From Phocaeicola faecium (GTDB lineage: Bacteria > Bacteroidota > Bacteroidia > Bacteroidales > Bacteroidaceae), in the NCBI RefSeq assembly GCF_014837055.1, contig NZ_JACSPQ010000017.1, positions 186,001-250,000 of the forward strand: a stretch of DNA of 64,000 nucleotides, in the 5' to 3' direction. The notes under the pieces were generated by a model. That model was not told the origin of the DNA. It saw only the letters and a program-made list of their open reading frames with translations, and ran no database searches. Below, one piece after another: positions 55,638-64,000 of the stretch (within the stretch, counting starts at the first letter, position 1; every line of letters begins with the position of its first letter). The position numbers and the translations under genes are program-made.

Positions 55638-58172
55638 ATGCTTTCTACTTCCTCGAAAATCGCTTGTGGATATATATTGCTCATAGCCCTGCTTTTGGGC
55701 GCTATCGTGTATATCTATCGCCAGATGAATTTGCTGATAGAGCCTGCCGGTGTGGAAGAAAACATCAACAACCGCAGGCATACTACCCACCATCTGATCA
55801 GCAAGCTGTATGAGGCAGAAATCATAGGGCAGACGCTTCACGTGGGACGAATTTATGAGTATCCGCGTTACAAAAAAGCAATGAAGGAAGTAGGCATTGC
55901 TCTTGATAGCCTTCAGGCACAGTTGACCGACACGTTGCAACAAGCCCGTTTGGATACGGTGCGTACGCTGCTTCACAATAAAGAGCAGAATATGAGGCTG
56001 GTGCTGGAGGCATTGCGTCAAAGTCCACCCGACGAACTTTACCGGCAGCAATTGGATAGTCTGATTGCTCAGCAAGACTCTATATTGAAAAATGCAACTC
56101 ATTTAAGAAGAAAGGTTATCACTCACCAAAACACTTACACGATTCATCATCGGCGGAAGCCTTTTTTCAAACGTGTAAAAGATGTGTTTGCTCCGGGAAA
56201 GGCGGATTCAACTTTGGTGAATAACGTGATAGAGGAAGTTTATACCGATACGATAGACGAAGTGTTTAACCCGATAGACACCATCGCTAACATGCTGACC
56301 GGAATACACGATAAGGTGTTCCAGACTCGGCAGGAGCAACAACGCATGTTGACCAATCGCACAAACCGTTTGCATATTGCCGGCACTAATTTGAGCAAAC
56401 GAGTAAACCAGTTGCTCGAAAGTATTGAGCAGGATGAATTGTCTGCTGCCTACCACCGTTTGCAGCAAGATCGGTCAATTCGTCAACAGGCAGCTCAAAC
56501 AATGGGCATTATAGCTACACTGGCAGTTATTTTGGTATTGGTGTTTTTTATCATTATCTGGCGCGACCTGACACGCAGTAACCATTATCGCCGTGAGCTG
56601 GAAAAATCGAAACTATATGCCGAAAACCTGCTTGTAGCCCGCGAGAAGTTAATGTTGACCATAACTCATGATATCAAAGCTCCGGCAGGGTCTATCATAG
56701 GATATATAGACTTGCTTGTCCGGCTTGTGAAAGACAAGCGCCAGTTGTTCTATTTGTCGAACATGAAAAGTTCGGCTAAGCATCTGCTTGATTTGGTAAC
56801 TTCGCTGCTTGATTATCACCGCTTGGAAGCGGGAAAAATGGACTTACACTCCGTCGTGTTTAATCCTCATGAATTGTTTGGAGACATTTATAACAGCTTT
56901 TTGCCGCTTGTAGAGAAAAAAGGTTTGGAATTAAACCTGAAAGAAAATCTTCCGGCATCGCTGAATGTAGAAGGTGACCCTTTCCGTATTCGGCAGATAG
57001 CCGAAAACCTGCTTTCTAATGCTTTGAAGTTTACAGCAGCGGGCAGCATAACGCTGACGTTCGGTTATCGGACCGGATGTCTTGTTTTTAGCGTAGCCGA
57101 TACCGGATGCGGAATGAACCGTCAGGAACAAGAACGCATATTCCAAGAATTTACCCGGTTAAGCAGTGCGCAAGGGCAAGAAGGCTTTGGGCTGGGATTG
57201 TCTATTACTAATAAGTTAGTAGACCTGTTGAAAGGAAACATAGAGGTGGAAAGTTCACCCGGTGAGGGCAGTACCTTTAAAATATCCATTCCGTTGCCGC
57301 TTTCGGATAACGCTCCCCTATCAGAGCCGAAAGCATTTGTTCCTATCCGTGCAAGTAGAGCGCTCCGGATTCTTTTGATAGATGATGATAGAATTCAGAT
57401 GAATCTTACAGAAGCCTTATTAAATAATGTGCTTGCGGCGCGTGATTCGGGGAATAAACCGGAGATATACTGTTGTGAACAGCCCGCAGAGGTTTTCGAT
57501 TTATTGCATGAACACGTTTTCGATGTTATATTTACAGATATTCAAATGCCGGCAATGAACGGATTTGAGTTGTTGCGTAGCTTGCGCTACATGAATATAC
57601 CTCAGGCAAAAAATGTTCCGGTGGTAGCTATTACGGCGCGTGGCGATTTGACTGAAGCCGATTTCCGGGAGAAAGGTTTTTCCGGCATGTTACAGAAACC
57701 GTTTAATCGCTCCGATTTGCAGCAGGTGCTGACGGAGGTCCTTTCGGGAATAACATTGGCTGAAAAACAGACTGCAACTTCGGCTGCGGATGAAATCTCC
57801 TCCGATGCTTCCCAACCTGCGGAAAAAACTCCGTTTAATTTTTCATCTTTGACAGCCTTTTCTGAAGATGATGCTGATGCTGCCGGTGAAATCCTTCGGA
57901 CATTTGTTCTGGAGACAATGAAAAATGTAAATCAGATGAAAAAGGCTATTGAAGAAAAGAATATGGAAATGCTTTGCGGGATAGCCCACAAAATGTTGCC
58001 TACTTTTGTAATGATTGATGCGAAAGAGGCTATTCCTTCCCTCCGGTGGCTGGAAAGCAAGCGGGGAGAAACTGATTTCCAAGAGAAAGCCGGGGAAGAA
58101 GCTCGCAAGGTGATAGACGTAGCGGAAAAGATTATTGCTTGCGGCAAAGACCTCGAAAAACGCTACCGTTAG
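55638..58172 (+). CDS. hybrid sensor histidine kinase with receiver and HPt domains
   Basis: Membrane sensor with an internal phosphorelay. Two membrane helices (about residues 8-28 and 290-310) flank a periplasmic sensor rich in helices. The kinase H-box is LMLTITHDIKAPAGSIIGY with His344. ATP-site motifs are NLLSNALKFTA, ADTGCGM and GFGLGLSITNKL. The receiver has Asp634 in IFTDIQMPAMNGFELL, and a C-terminal HPt domain has His784 in GIAHKMLPTF. Output must go to a separate response regulator, not found here. Cotranscription with the MATE gene (3-nt gap) is likely. The final codons KRYR and the TAG stop lie inside a repeat hairpin (58159-58176). Confidence 0.94.
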   Translation: MLSTSSKIACGYILLIALLLGAIVYIYRQMNLLIEPAGVEENINNRRHTTHHLISKLYEAEIIGQTLHVGRIYEYPRYKKAMKEVGIALDSLQAQLTDTLQQARLDTVRTLLHNKEQNMRLVLEALRQSPPDELYRQQLDSLIAQQDSILKNATHLRRKVITHQNTYTIHHRRKPFFKRVKDVFAPGKADSTLVNNVIEEVYTDTIDEVFNPIDTIANMLTGIHDKVFQTRQEQQRMLTNRTNRLHIAGTNLSKRVNQLLESIEQDELSAAYHRLQQDRSIRQQAAQTMGIIATLAVILVLVFFIIIWRDLTRSNHYRRELEKSKLYAENLLVAREKLMLTITHDIKAPAGSIIGYIDLLVRLVKDKRQLFYLSNMKSSAKHLLDLVTSLLDYHRLEAGKMDLHSVVFNPHELFGDIYNSFLPLVEKKGLELNLKENLPASLNVEGDPFRIRQIAENLLSNALKFTAAGSITLTFGYRTGCLVFSVADTGCGMNRQEQERIFQEFTRLSSAQGQEGFGLGLSITNKLVDLLKGNIEVESSPGEGSTFKISIPLPLSDNAPLSEPKAFVPIRASRALRILLIDDDRIQMNLTEALLNNVLAARDSGNKPEIYCCEQPAEVFDLLHEHVFDVIFTDIQMPAMNGFELLRSLRYMNIPQAKNVPVVAITARGDLTEADFREKGFSGMLQKPFNRSDLQQVLTEVLSGITLAEKQTATSAADEISSDASQPAEKTPFNFSSLTAFSEDDADAAGEILRTFVLETMKNVNQMKKAIEEKNMEMLCGIAHKMLPTFVMIDAKEAIPSLRWLESKRGETDFQEKAGEEARKVIDVAEKIIACGKDLEKRYR

Positions 58173-58180
58173 CGTTTTTT
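58159..58180 (+). terminator. terminator hairpin of the modular repeat family, cluster 9
   Basis: AACGCTA (58159-58165), loop CCGT, TAGCGTT (58170-58176), then Ts. It is the same word as at 7639 and overlaps the kinase stop codon, ending the 52-58 kb transcript. Confidence 0.75.
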
Positions 58181-58278
58181 AGCTTCCCGGAAAGCTAAGA
58201 ATAATGTATAAAGACAACCTCTTCGTTGGAGGAAAAAGAAGAAAAAAACAAACAAAATAAAAAAATATTCTTGTTTTG

Positions 58279-58310
58279 TTTGGTAGTTCAAAAAAAGTCC
58301 TTACCTTTGC
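58279..58310 (+). promoter_or_regulatory. promoter of tRNA-Pro
   Basis: TTTG at 58279-58282, exactly 19 nt, then TACCTTTGC at 58302-58310. This is a full match to the Bacteroidetes -33/-7 consensus and lies 31 nt upstream of the tRNA. Confidence 0.8.
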
Positions 58311-58341
58311 ACCGCAATTCAGAAGAAAAGCAAACAAAAAT

Positions 58342-58414
58342 CGGAATGTAGCGCAGTTGGTAGCGCACTACGTTCGGGACGTAGGGGTCGGGCGTTCGAG
58401 TCGCCTCATTCCGA
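58342..58414 (+). tRNA. tRNA-Pro (anticodon CGG)
   Basis: A complete 73-nt cloverleaf. The acceptor CGGAATG pairs with CATTCCG, and the D stem is GCGC/GCGC. The anticodon stem CTACG/CGTAG holds loop TTCGGGA (anticodon CGG, reads CCG). The T stem is GGGCG/CGCCT with TTCGAGT loop, and the discriminator is A. The 3' CCA is not encoded. A short hairpin at 58421-58453 follows as a likely terminator. Confidence 0.95.
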
Positions 58415-58420
58415 CAGCAA

Positions 58421-58453
58421 AGAGCGATAAGAGAAGACTTCTTTTATCGCTCT
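58421..58453 (+). terminator. terminator hairpin after tRNA-Pro
   Basis: AGAGCGATAA (58421-58430) pairs with TTATCGCTCT (58444-58453), with further inner pairing and a T-rich flank. Confidence 0.65.
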
Positions 58454-58542
58454 CTCTGTATTTTGCCCCTATACGGTCCTTTCAAGCGAGTCTGGCTGCG
58501 CTTGTGTACTGATTATCCTTTTTATATTTTTTAGCTTGACTG

Positions 58543-58575
58543 TTTGGTAATTGTGAGATTAAACACTATTTTTGC
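58543..58575 (+). promoter_or_regulatory. promoter of tig
   Basis: TTTG at 58543-58546, a 20-nt spacer, TATTTTTGC at 58567-58575; the ATG is 56 nt after the -7 element. Confidence 0.75.
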
Positions 58576-58630
58576 AACCTCTTTAGTCATAAATTGGAAA
58601 ATAGTAATAATTAAATAAATAAGTTCGGAA

Positions 58631-59977
58631 ATGAATATTTCATTGCAAAACGTAGACAAGGTAAGCGCGCTGCTTACTGTTCAGATTGAGAAAGCTGATT
58701 ATCAGGAAAGAGTTGATAAGACTTTGAAGACAATCCGTCAAAGAGCAAATATGCCCGGCTTCCGTAAAGGTATGGTTCCGATGGGGCTGATTAAAAGACA
58801 ATACGGAACTTCTGTATTGGTGGAAGAAGTTGACAAACTGATGCAAGAAAAAGTGGGCGAATACATTCGTGATAACAAAGTAAACATGCTGGGTACTCCG
58901 CTGCCTAAAGAAAGCAATGCCAACTTTGAAACAGACGAAAATTTTGAATTCTCTTTCGATATCGCTTTGGCTCCGGAATTTGAATTAGAATTATCGAATG
59001 CCGATACGGTGGATTATTACGATATTGAAGTGACAGACGCTATGGTTGACCAGCAGGTAAAAATGTATACGCAGCGTACGGCTAAATATGACAAGGTGGA
59101 AGAATATCAGGAAAACGATATGTTGAAAGGTTTGCTGGCTGAGTTGGATGAAAATGGCAACACGAAAGAAGGTGGCGTTCAGGTAGAAGGTGCTGTAATG
59201 ATGCCTACTTATATGAAGAACGATGACCAAAAAGCTATTTTCAACGGTGCGAAAGTAAACACGGTGCTGGTATTCAATCCTTCGGTTGCTTTTGATAATA
59301 ATGATGCAGAATTGGCTTCTTTATTGAAACTGAAGAAAGAAGAAGTAGCAGAACATAAAGGTAACTTTAGCTTCCAGATTGAAGAAATCACTCGCATGAT
59401 TCCGGGTGACTTGACTCAAGAACTGTTCGATCAGGTATTGGGCGAAGGCAAGGCTCACAATGAAGAAGAATTCCGCGCTCAGATTAAAGAAGCGATTGCA
59501 AAACAATTCGAATCAGACAGCGATTATAAATTCTTGCTGGATGTTCGTACTTACACAATGGGTAAAGTGGGCAAGTTGGAATTTGCAGATGGCTTGATGA
59601 AACGAATCATGCTGGAAAACAACAAAGAAAAAGGTGAAGAGTTTGTAAATGAAAATTACGAAAAGAGCCTTGAAGAGCTGACTTGGCATTTGATTAAAGA
59701 AAAACTAGTGGCTGCAAATAATATTAAAGTAGAGCAGGCTGACATCAACAACATGGCTAAGGAAGCAACTCGTGCACAGTTCGCACAGTATGGTATGATT
59801 AATGTGCCCGATGAATTGTTGGAAAACTATTCAAAAGAAATGTTGAAGAAGCGTGAAAGTGTAGAAGCATTGGTTAACCGCGTGATTGAATCGAAGTTGG
59901 CTGAGGCTGTGAAGACTCAAGTAACGTTGAATCATAAAGCTATTTCGGTTGAAGATTTCAACAAGATGTTTCAATAA
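58631..59977 (+). CDS. tig: trigger factor
   Basis: Ribosome-bound chaperone for nascent chains. The N-terminal ribosome-docking region includes the signature MPGFRKGMVPMGLIKRQYG. A degenerate PPIase-like middle domain (KAIFNGAKVNTVLVFNPS) and a long charged helical C-terminal arm (RAQFAQYGMINVPDEL) follow. The 448 residues match Bacteroidetes trigger factors. It has its own consensus promoter and is followed by clpP and clpX, an order conserved in many bacteria. Confidence 0.96.
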   Translation: MNISLQNVDKVSALLTVQIEKADYQERVDKTLKTIRQRANMPGFRKGMVPMGLIKRQYGTSVLVEEVDKLMQEKVGEYIRDNKVNMLGTPLPKESNANFETDENFEFSFDIALAPEFELELSNADTVDYYDIEVTDAMVDQQVKMYTQRTAKYDKVEEYQENDMLKGLLAELDENGNTKEGGVQVEGAVMMPTYMKNDDQKAIFNGAKVNTVLVFNPSVAFDNNDAELASLLKLKKEEVAEHKGNFSFQIEEITRMIPGDLTQELFDQVLGEGKAHNEEEFRAQIKEAIAKQFESDSDYKFLLDVRTYTMGKVGKLEFADGLMKRIMLENNKEKGEEFVNENYEKSLEELTWHLIKEKLVAANNIKVEQADINNMAKEATRAQFAQYGMINVPDELLENYSKEMLKKRESVEALVNRVIESKLAEAVKTQVTLNHKAISVEDFNKMFQ

Positions 59978-60021
59978 AAAGTAAATCGTTTTATTAACGA
60001 TTTCCGACTGAAAAATTATTC

Positions 60022-60095
60022 TTAGGCACGGCTTGCTTGGATTTCTTGGTTTTTATTGAAGAAAGACCTTGTAACTTCTTGTAACCCGTGCCTAA
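60022..60095 (+). promoter_or_regulatory. structured leader between tig and clpP
   Basis: TTAGGCACGG (60022-60031) pairs perfectly with CCGTGCCTAA (60086-60095) across 54 nt that can form further weak stems. It ends 22 nt before the clpP ATG. It could be a processing or attenuation structure separating the tig and clpP messages; the role is inferred only. Confidence 0.45.
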
Positions 60096-60117
60096 AAACC
60101 ATAAAAGCATTATAAGA

Positions 60118-60789
60118 ATGGACGATTTTAGAAAATATGCTACCAAGCATTTGGGAATGAATAGCATGGTGCTTGATGACGTTATCAAGTCGCAAGCGGG
60201 CTATTTGAATCCTTATATATTGGAAGAACGTCAGTTAAATGTAACTCAGTTAGACGTGTTTTCCCGATTGATGATGGATCGTATTATTTTTCTTGGTACG
60301 CAGATTGATGACTATACAGCAAATACGCTGCAAGCACAGTTGCTGTACTTGGATTCGGTCGATGCAGGAAAAGATATCTCTATTTACATTAACTCACCGG
60401 GCGGGTCGGTATATGCCGGGCTGGGTATTTATGATACGATGCAGTTTATTACCAGCGATGTTGCTACGATATGTACGGGCATGGCTGCTTCGATGGCCGC
60501 CGTCTTGTTGGTTGCCGGAAAAGAAGGAAAGCGCTCTGCGCTTACTCATTCGCGCGTAATGATTCATCAGCCGATGGGAGGCGCTCAAGGTCAGGCTTCT
60601 GATATTGAGATTACAGCCCGTGAGATTCAGAAACTGAAAAAAGAACTTTATACGATCATTGCAGACCATTCGCATACGGATTTTGACAAAGTGTGGGCCG
60701 ATTCTGACCGCGATTATTGGATGACGGCTCAAGAAGCGAAAGAGTATGGCATGATTGACGAGGTGCTTTCTCGCAAGCCGGCGGTATAA
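60118..60789 (+). CDS. clpP: ATP-dependent Clp protease proteolytic subunit
   Basis: Serine peptidase of the ClpXP complex. The active site shows Ser in CTGMAASMAAVLL, His in MIHQPMGGAQGQ, and the Asp in the FDKVWADSDRDYWM region; INSPGGSVYAGLGIYD is the oxyanion-loop part. ATG at 60118 gives 223 residues with a normal N terminus (MDDFRKYATKHLG). An in-frame GTG at 60088 lies inside the leader stem and is unlikely. clpX follows after 50 nt. Confidence 0.96.
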   Translation: MDDFRKYATKHLGMNSMVLDDVIKSQAGYLNPYILEERQLNVTQLDVFSRLMMDRIIFLGTQIDDYTANTLQAQLLYLDSVDAGKDISIYINSPGGSVYAGLGIYDTMQFITSDVATICTGMAASMAAVLLVAGKEGKRSALTHSRVMIHQPMGGAQGQASDIEITAREIQKLKKELYTIIADHSHTDFDKVWADSDRDYWMTAQEAKEYGMIDEVLSRKPAV

Positions 60790-60839
60790 TTTCTTTGTAG
60801 AGATTTTTTGCATTTGATATAAATAAATGTATAAGCAAA

Positions 60840-62090
60840 TTGGAAGATAAAAAAACATCGAAAAACAAACGGCGTTGCAGTTTTTGCGGTCGGTCGGAAG
60901 ATGAAGTAGGCTTTTTGATAACAGGAGTAAATGGATGTATCTGTGACACTTGCTCTGAACAGGCATACGAAATCGTTCAAGAAGCCTTGCACCAGCATGG
61001 AAATAGCTCTGCCGGAAACTTGAATTTAAAAGAACTGCCTAAACCTAAAGATATTAAAGAGTTTTTAGATCAATACGTTATAGGGCAGGATGATGCCAAA
61101 CGTTATTTATCGGTAGCGGTGTATAACCATTACAAACGGTTGCTTCAGCCTAAAGATGAAAACGACGTGGAGATAGAAAAGTCGAATATCATTATGGTAG
61201 GTAGTACGGGTACGGGAAAAACCCTCTTGGCACGTACGATTGCCAAGATGCTTCACGTTCCTTTTACTATCGTTGACGCTACCGTATTAACCGAAGCCGG
61301 TTATGTAGGAGAAGATATCGAAAGCATTCTGACACGTTTGCTTCAGGTTGCAGATTATAATGTAGAGGAAGCGGAGCGCGGCATTGTTTTCATCGATGAA
61401 ATCGACAAAATAGCCCGCAAGGGAGATAACCCTTCTATTACGCGCGACGTGAGTGGCGAAGGTGTACAGCAGGGATTGCTGAAGCTGTTGGAAGGTTCTG
61501 TTGTAAATGTGCCTCCACAGGGTGGACGTAAGCATCCGGAACAAAAACTGATTCCGGTCAATACGAAGAATATCCTGTTTATTTGTGGAGGAGCATTTGA
61601 TGGCATTGAACGTAAGATAGCCCAACGCTTGAATGCAAACGTAGTGGGATATAGTGCTGTTAAAGAAACGGTAAAAATAGATAGAGGCAACTTAATGCAG
61701 TATATCGCGCCTCAGGATTTGAAGTCGTTCGGTCTGATTCCTGAAATCATAGGACGTCTGCCGGTATTGACTTATCTGAATCCTTTAGACCGGACGGCCT
61801 TGCGTAATATCCTTACCGAGCCTAAAAACTCAATCATAAAACAATATGTCAAACTGTTCGAGATGGACGATGTAACGTTGGAGTTTGAACCCGAAGTCTT
61901 TGATTATATTGTAGATAAAGCGATAGAGTATAAATTAGGCGCGCGTGGCTTACGTTCCATAGTAGAAACGATAATGAACGATACCATGTTTGAGATACCT
62001 TCTCAAAATGTGCATAAGTTTGTTGTAACGTTAGATTACGCCAAAGAGCAGATGAACAAAGCTAATTTGTCGCGTTTGCAAATGGCATAA
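60840..62090 (+). CDS. clpX: ATP-dependent Clp protease ATP-binding subunit ClpX
   Basis: AAA+ unfoldase that feeds substrates to ClpP. The N-terminal zinc domain has [14 protein letters not shown] and CICDTCSE. Walker A is [11 protein letters not shown], Walker B is IVFIDEIDK, and [11 protein letters not shown] and [11 protein letters not shown] are later AAA+ marks. The reading frame starts with TTG at 60840 (Met-Glu-Asp-Lys-Lys). No in-frame ATG lies near enough to preserve the zinc domain, so TTG is the probable start. The length of 416 matches ClpX. Confidence 0.96.
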   Translation: MEDKKTSKNKRRCSFCGRSEDEVGFLITGVNGCICDTCSEQAYEIVQEALHQHGNSSAGNLNLKELPKPKDIKEFLDQYVIGQDDAKRYLSVAVYNHYKRLLQPKDENDVEIEKSNIIMVGSTGTGKTLLARTIAKMLHVPFTIVDATVLTEAGYVGEDIESILTRLLQVADYNVEEAERGIVFIDEIDKIARKGDNPSITRDVSGEGVQQGLLKLLEGSVVNVPPQGGRKHPEQKLIPVNTKNILFICGGAFDGIERKIAQRLNANVVGYSAVKETVKIDRGNLMQYIAPQDLKSFGLIPEIIGRLPVLTYLNPLDRTALRNILTEPKNSIIKQYVKLFEMDDVTLEFEPEVFDYIVDKAIEYKLGARGLRSIVETIMNDTMFEIPSQNVHKFVVTLDYAKEQMNKANLSRLQMA

Positions 62091-62143
62091 TCAGAAAAAA
62101 TCATTGAAAAAAAGACTTCTTCGGTAAAATATTCTCCGAAATA

Positions 62144-62177
62144 TTTGTGTAATATGGAAAGATGTTTATAACTTTGT
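62144..62177 (+). promoter_or_regulatory. promoter of recQ
   Basis: TTTG at 62144-62147, a 21-nt spacer, TAACTTTGT at 62169-62177; ATG is 43 nt after the -7 element. Confidence 0.65.
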
Positions 62178-62219
62178 TACAAGAGTAATAAAGATGTTCA
62201 CTTAAAAACAAAGGGAAAT

Positions 62220-64000
62220 ATGACGGAAAATATCAACTTAACCGAACAACTGAAGAAACATTTCGGCTTTGATACTTTTAAAGGAAATCAAGAAGCCATT
62301 ATTCGTAATCTGTTAGCAGGAAAGGACACGTTTGTCCTTATGCCTACGGGCGGTGGAAAGTCGTTATGTTATCAGTTGCCTTCTTTGTTAATGGAAGGAA
62401 CGGCTATCGTTATATCTCCGCTTATCGCTTTGATGAAAAATCAAGTGGATGCGATGCGTAACTTCAGTGAAGAAGACGGCGTTGCGCATTTTATAAACTC
62501 TTCGCTTTCCAAATCGGCTATTGAACAAGTCAAATCGGATATTCTGGCGGGAAAGACAAAGTTGCTTTATGTAGCTCCTGAATCATTGACTAAAGATGAG
62601 AATATCGCTTTTCTAAAGAATGTAAAAATCTCGTTTTATGCAGTTGATGAAGCACATTGTATATCGGAATGGGGGCACGACTTCCGTCCTGAATACCGTC
62701 GGATTCGTCCGATTATAAATGAAATCGGAACAGCTCCGGTTATAGCATTGACAGCTACGGCTACGCCGAAAGTAAAGATGGATATTCAGAAGAATCTCGG
62801 AATGATGGAAGCAACGGAATTTCGTTCTTCTTTTAACCGTCCGAATTTGTATTACGAAGTACGGGCAAAGACGGTAAATGTAGACCGGGATATTATTAAA
62901 TTCATCAAGCAAAACGAAGGAAAGTCCGGCATAATTTATTGTTTGAGCCGGAAAAAGGTAGAAGAATTGACAGAAATCCTTTTGGCAAACGATATTAAGG
63001 CACGTGCATATCATGCGGGGATGGACTCTGCGACACGTAATGCCAATCAGGATGCGTTTCTGAAAGAAGATATTGATGTCATCGTTGCTACGATTGCTTT
63101 CGGTATGGGAATTGACAAGCCGGATGTTCGTTTTGTAATTCATTATGATATACCTAAAAGTCTGGAAGGGTATTATCAAGAGACCGGACGCGCAGGACGT
63201 GATGGAGGAGAGGGGTTGTGTATAACCTTCTATTCGAATAAAGACTTGCAAAAGCTGGAGAAATTTATGCAAGGTAAACCTATTTCAGAACAAGAAATAG
63301 GCAAGCAGTTGTTGCTCGAAACGGCTGCTTACGCCGAGTCTTCAGTGTGTCGTAGAAAAACTTTGTTACACTATTTCGGAGAAGAATATACGGAGGATAA
63401 TTGTGGTAATTGTGATAATTGTTTAAATCCGAAAAAACAAGTGGAGGCTCAAGATGCATTATGTGCGGTGATTGAAACAATCATTGCTGTTAAAGAGAAT
63501 TTTAAGCAAGATTATATTATAGATATATTATTGGGTAAAGAAACATCGGAAGTCTTGGCTCATAAGCATGAAGAACTTGAAGTCTTTGGCTCTGGAATGG
63601 GAGAAGACGAACGGTTGTGGAATGCGGTTATCCGTCAGGCTCTCATAGCCGGGTATCTTGATAAAGATGTAGAAAACTACGGGCTGTTGAAAGTGACCTC
63701 TGCCGGACATAAGTTCTTGAAAAAACCAACTTCTTTCAAGATTGTAGAAGACATTGACTTCGATGAAGAAGAAGTAGAGGAAACACCGATGAGAGGTGGC
63801 GCTTCATGTGCTGTCGACCCGGTTCTTTACTCAATGTTGAAAGATTTGCGTAAGAAAATGTCCAAACGTCTGGATGTTCCTCCTTATGTTATTTTTCAAG
63901 ACCCCTCTTTGGAGGCAATGGCTACTATTTATCCGATTACGCTCGAAGAACTTCAGAACATTCCGGGCGTGGGAGCAGGTAAGGCGAAACGGTACGGTCA
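62220..64000 (+). CDS. recQ: RecQ-family ATP-dependent DNA helicase (3' end outside window)
   Basis: 3'-5' DNA helicase of recombination and replication repair. The visible 593 codons start MTENINLTEQLKKHFGFD. Walker A is MPTGGGKSLCYQLP and motif II is VDEAHCISEWGHDFRPEYRR. Motif VI is YYQETGRAGRDGGEG. A zinc-binding module has C(R)RK...DNCGNCDNC. An RQC winged-helix part and the start of an HRDC domain (VDPVLYSMLKDLRKKMSKRL, NIPGVGAGKAKRYG) are present before the edge. Only the C-terminal tail is missing. It sits behind clpX with its own promoter. Confidence 0.95.
   Translation, partial: MTENINLTEQLKKHFGFDTFKGNQEAIIRNLLAGKDTFVLMPTGGGKSLCYQLPSLLMEGTAIVISPLIALMKNQVDAMRNFSEEDGVAHFINSSLSKSAIEQVKSDILAGKTKLLYVAPESLTKDENIAFLKNVKISFYAVDEAHCISEWGHDFRPEYRRIRPIINEIGTAPVIALTATATPKVKMDIQKNLGMMEATEFRSSFNRPNLYYEVRAKTVNVDRDIIKFIKQNEGKSGIIYCLSRKKVEELTEILLANDIKARAYHAGMDSATRNANQDAFLKEDIDVIVATIAFGMGIDKPDVRFVIHYDIPKSLEGYYQETGRAGRDGGEGLCITFYSNKDLQKLEKFMQGKPISEQEIGKQLLLETAAYAESSVCRRKTLLHYFGEEYTEDNCGNCDNCLNPKKQVEAQDALCAVIETIIAVKENFKQDYIIDILLGKETSEVLAHKHEELEVFGSGMGEDERLWNAVIRQALIAGYLDKDVENYGLLKVTSAGHKFLKKPTSFKIVEDIDFDEEEVEETPMRGGASCAVDPVLYSMLKDLRKKMSKRLDVPPYVIFQDPSLEAMATIYPITLEELQNIPGVGAGKAKRYG

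Noticed and set aside
60086-60118. clpP starting at the in-frame GTG at 60088
   Set aside because: That codon sits in a stable stem and adds ten residues not expected for ClpP; the ATG at 60118 gives the normal N terminus.

Overview
The window is 64 kb of a Bacteroidales chromosome, most likely Bacteroides/Phocaeicola or a close relative. Evidence: two SusC/SusD-type outer-membrane loci, a hybrid two-component regulator, TAnnTTTG -7 promoter elements in front of many genes, little use of Shine-Dalgarno sites, moderate GC, and typical Bacteroidales housekeeping genes (malic enzyme next to glutamate dehydrogenase, a menaquinone operon, tamB with a lipoprotein Omp85, tig-clpP-clpX-recQ). I saw no insertion sequence, prophage or CRISPR array. 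The species is not determined.

Region 1 (1-22.4 kb) is a polysaccharide utilization locus. A SusC transporter (cut by the left edge) and an HTCS regulator are transcribed divergently. A minus-strand operon encodes GH127-like, GH2, GH76 and GH43 enzymes. Plus-strand genes encode a divergent GH43-like lipoprotein, a possible 40-residue peptide coupled to a DUF418 membrane protein, and a GH76 - DUF4965 - GH125 run. The two GH76 endo-alpha-1,6-mannanases plus the GH125 exo-alpha-1,6-mannosidase point to an alpha-1,6-mannan backbone. The GH43, GH127-like and GH2 enzymes suggest furanose or other side chains, so a decorated heteromannan is the best guess.

Region 2 (22.6-31 kb) is housekeeping: carboxynorspermidine synthase, a thiol peroxidase, recA, a GrpB-family protein, maeB, a 59-residue membrane protein, gdhA and a DUF2007 protein. 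Region 3 (31-37.4 kb) is a minus-strand menaquinone operon (thioesterase-menF-menD-menB-menC-menE). Region 4 (37.5-46.4 kb) has a GNAT protein, a sugar nucleotidyltransferase and the tamB-tamL envelope-assembly pair. Region 5 (46.5-51.9 kb) is a SusC/SusD pair with no adjacent enzymes or regulator. Region 6 (52.2-58.2 kb) is a compact run of a lipoprotein cyclophilin, an M16 protease, a MATE exporter and a hybrid histidine kinase. Region 7 (58.3-64 kb) has tRNA-Pro(CGG), tig, clpP, clpX and the first part of recQ.

The most unusual feature that the genes do not explain is a family of short, GC-rich, modular palindromes (cores such as AACGCTACCG, AACGCATCCGCATGTG and CTACCCATAG). They recur at eleven or so places, nearly all between genes and usually at 3' ends, often forming hairpins followed by T tracts. 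They look like a dispersed repeat family serving as transcription terminators.
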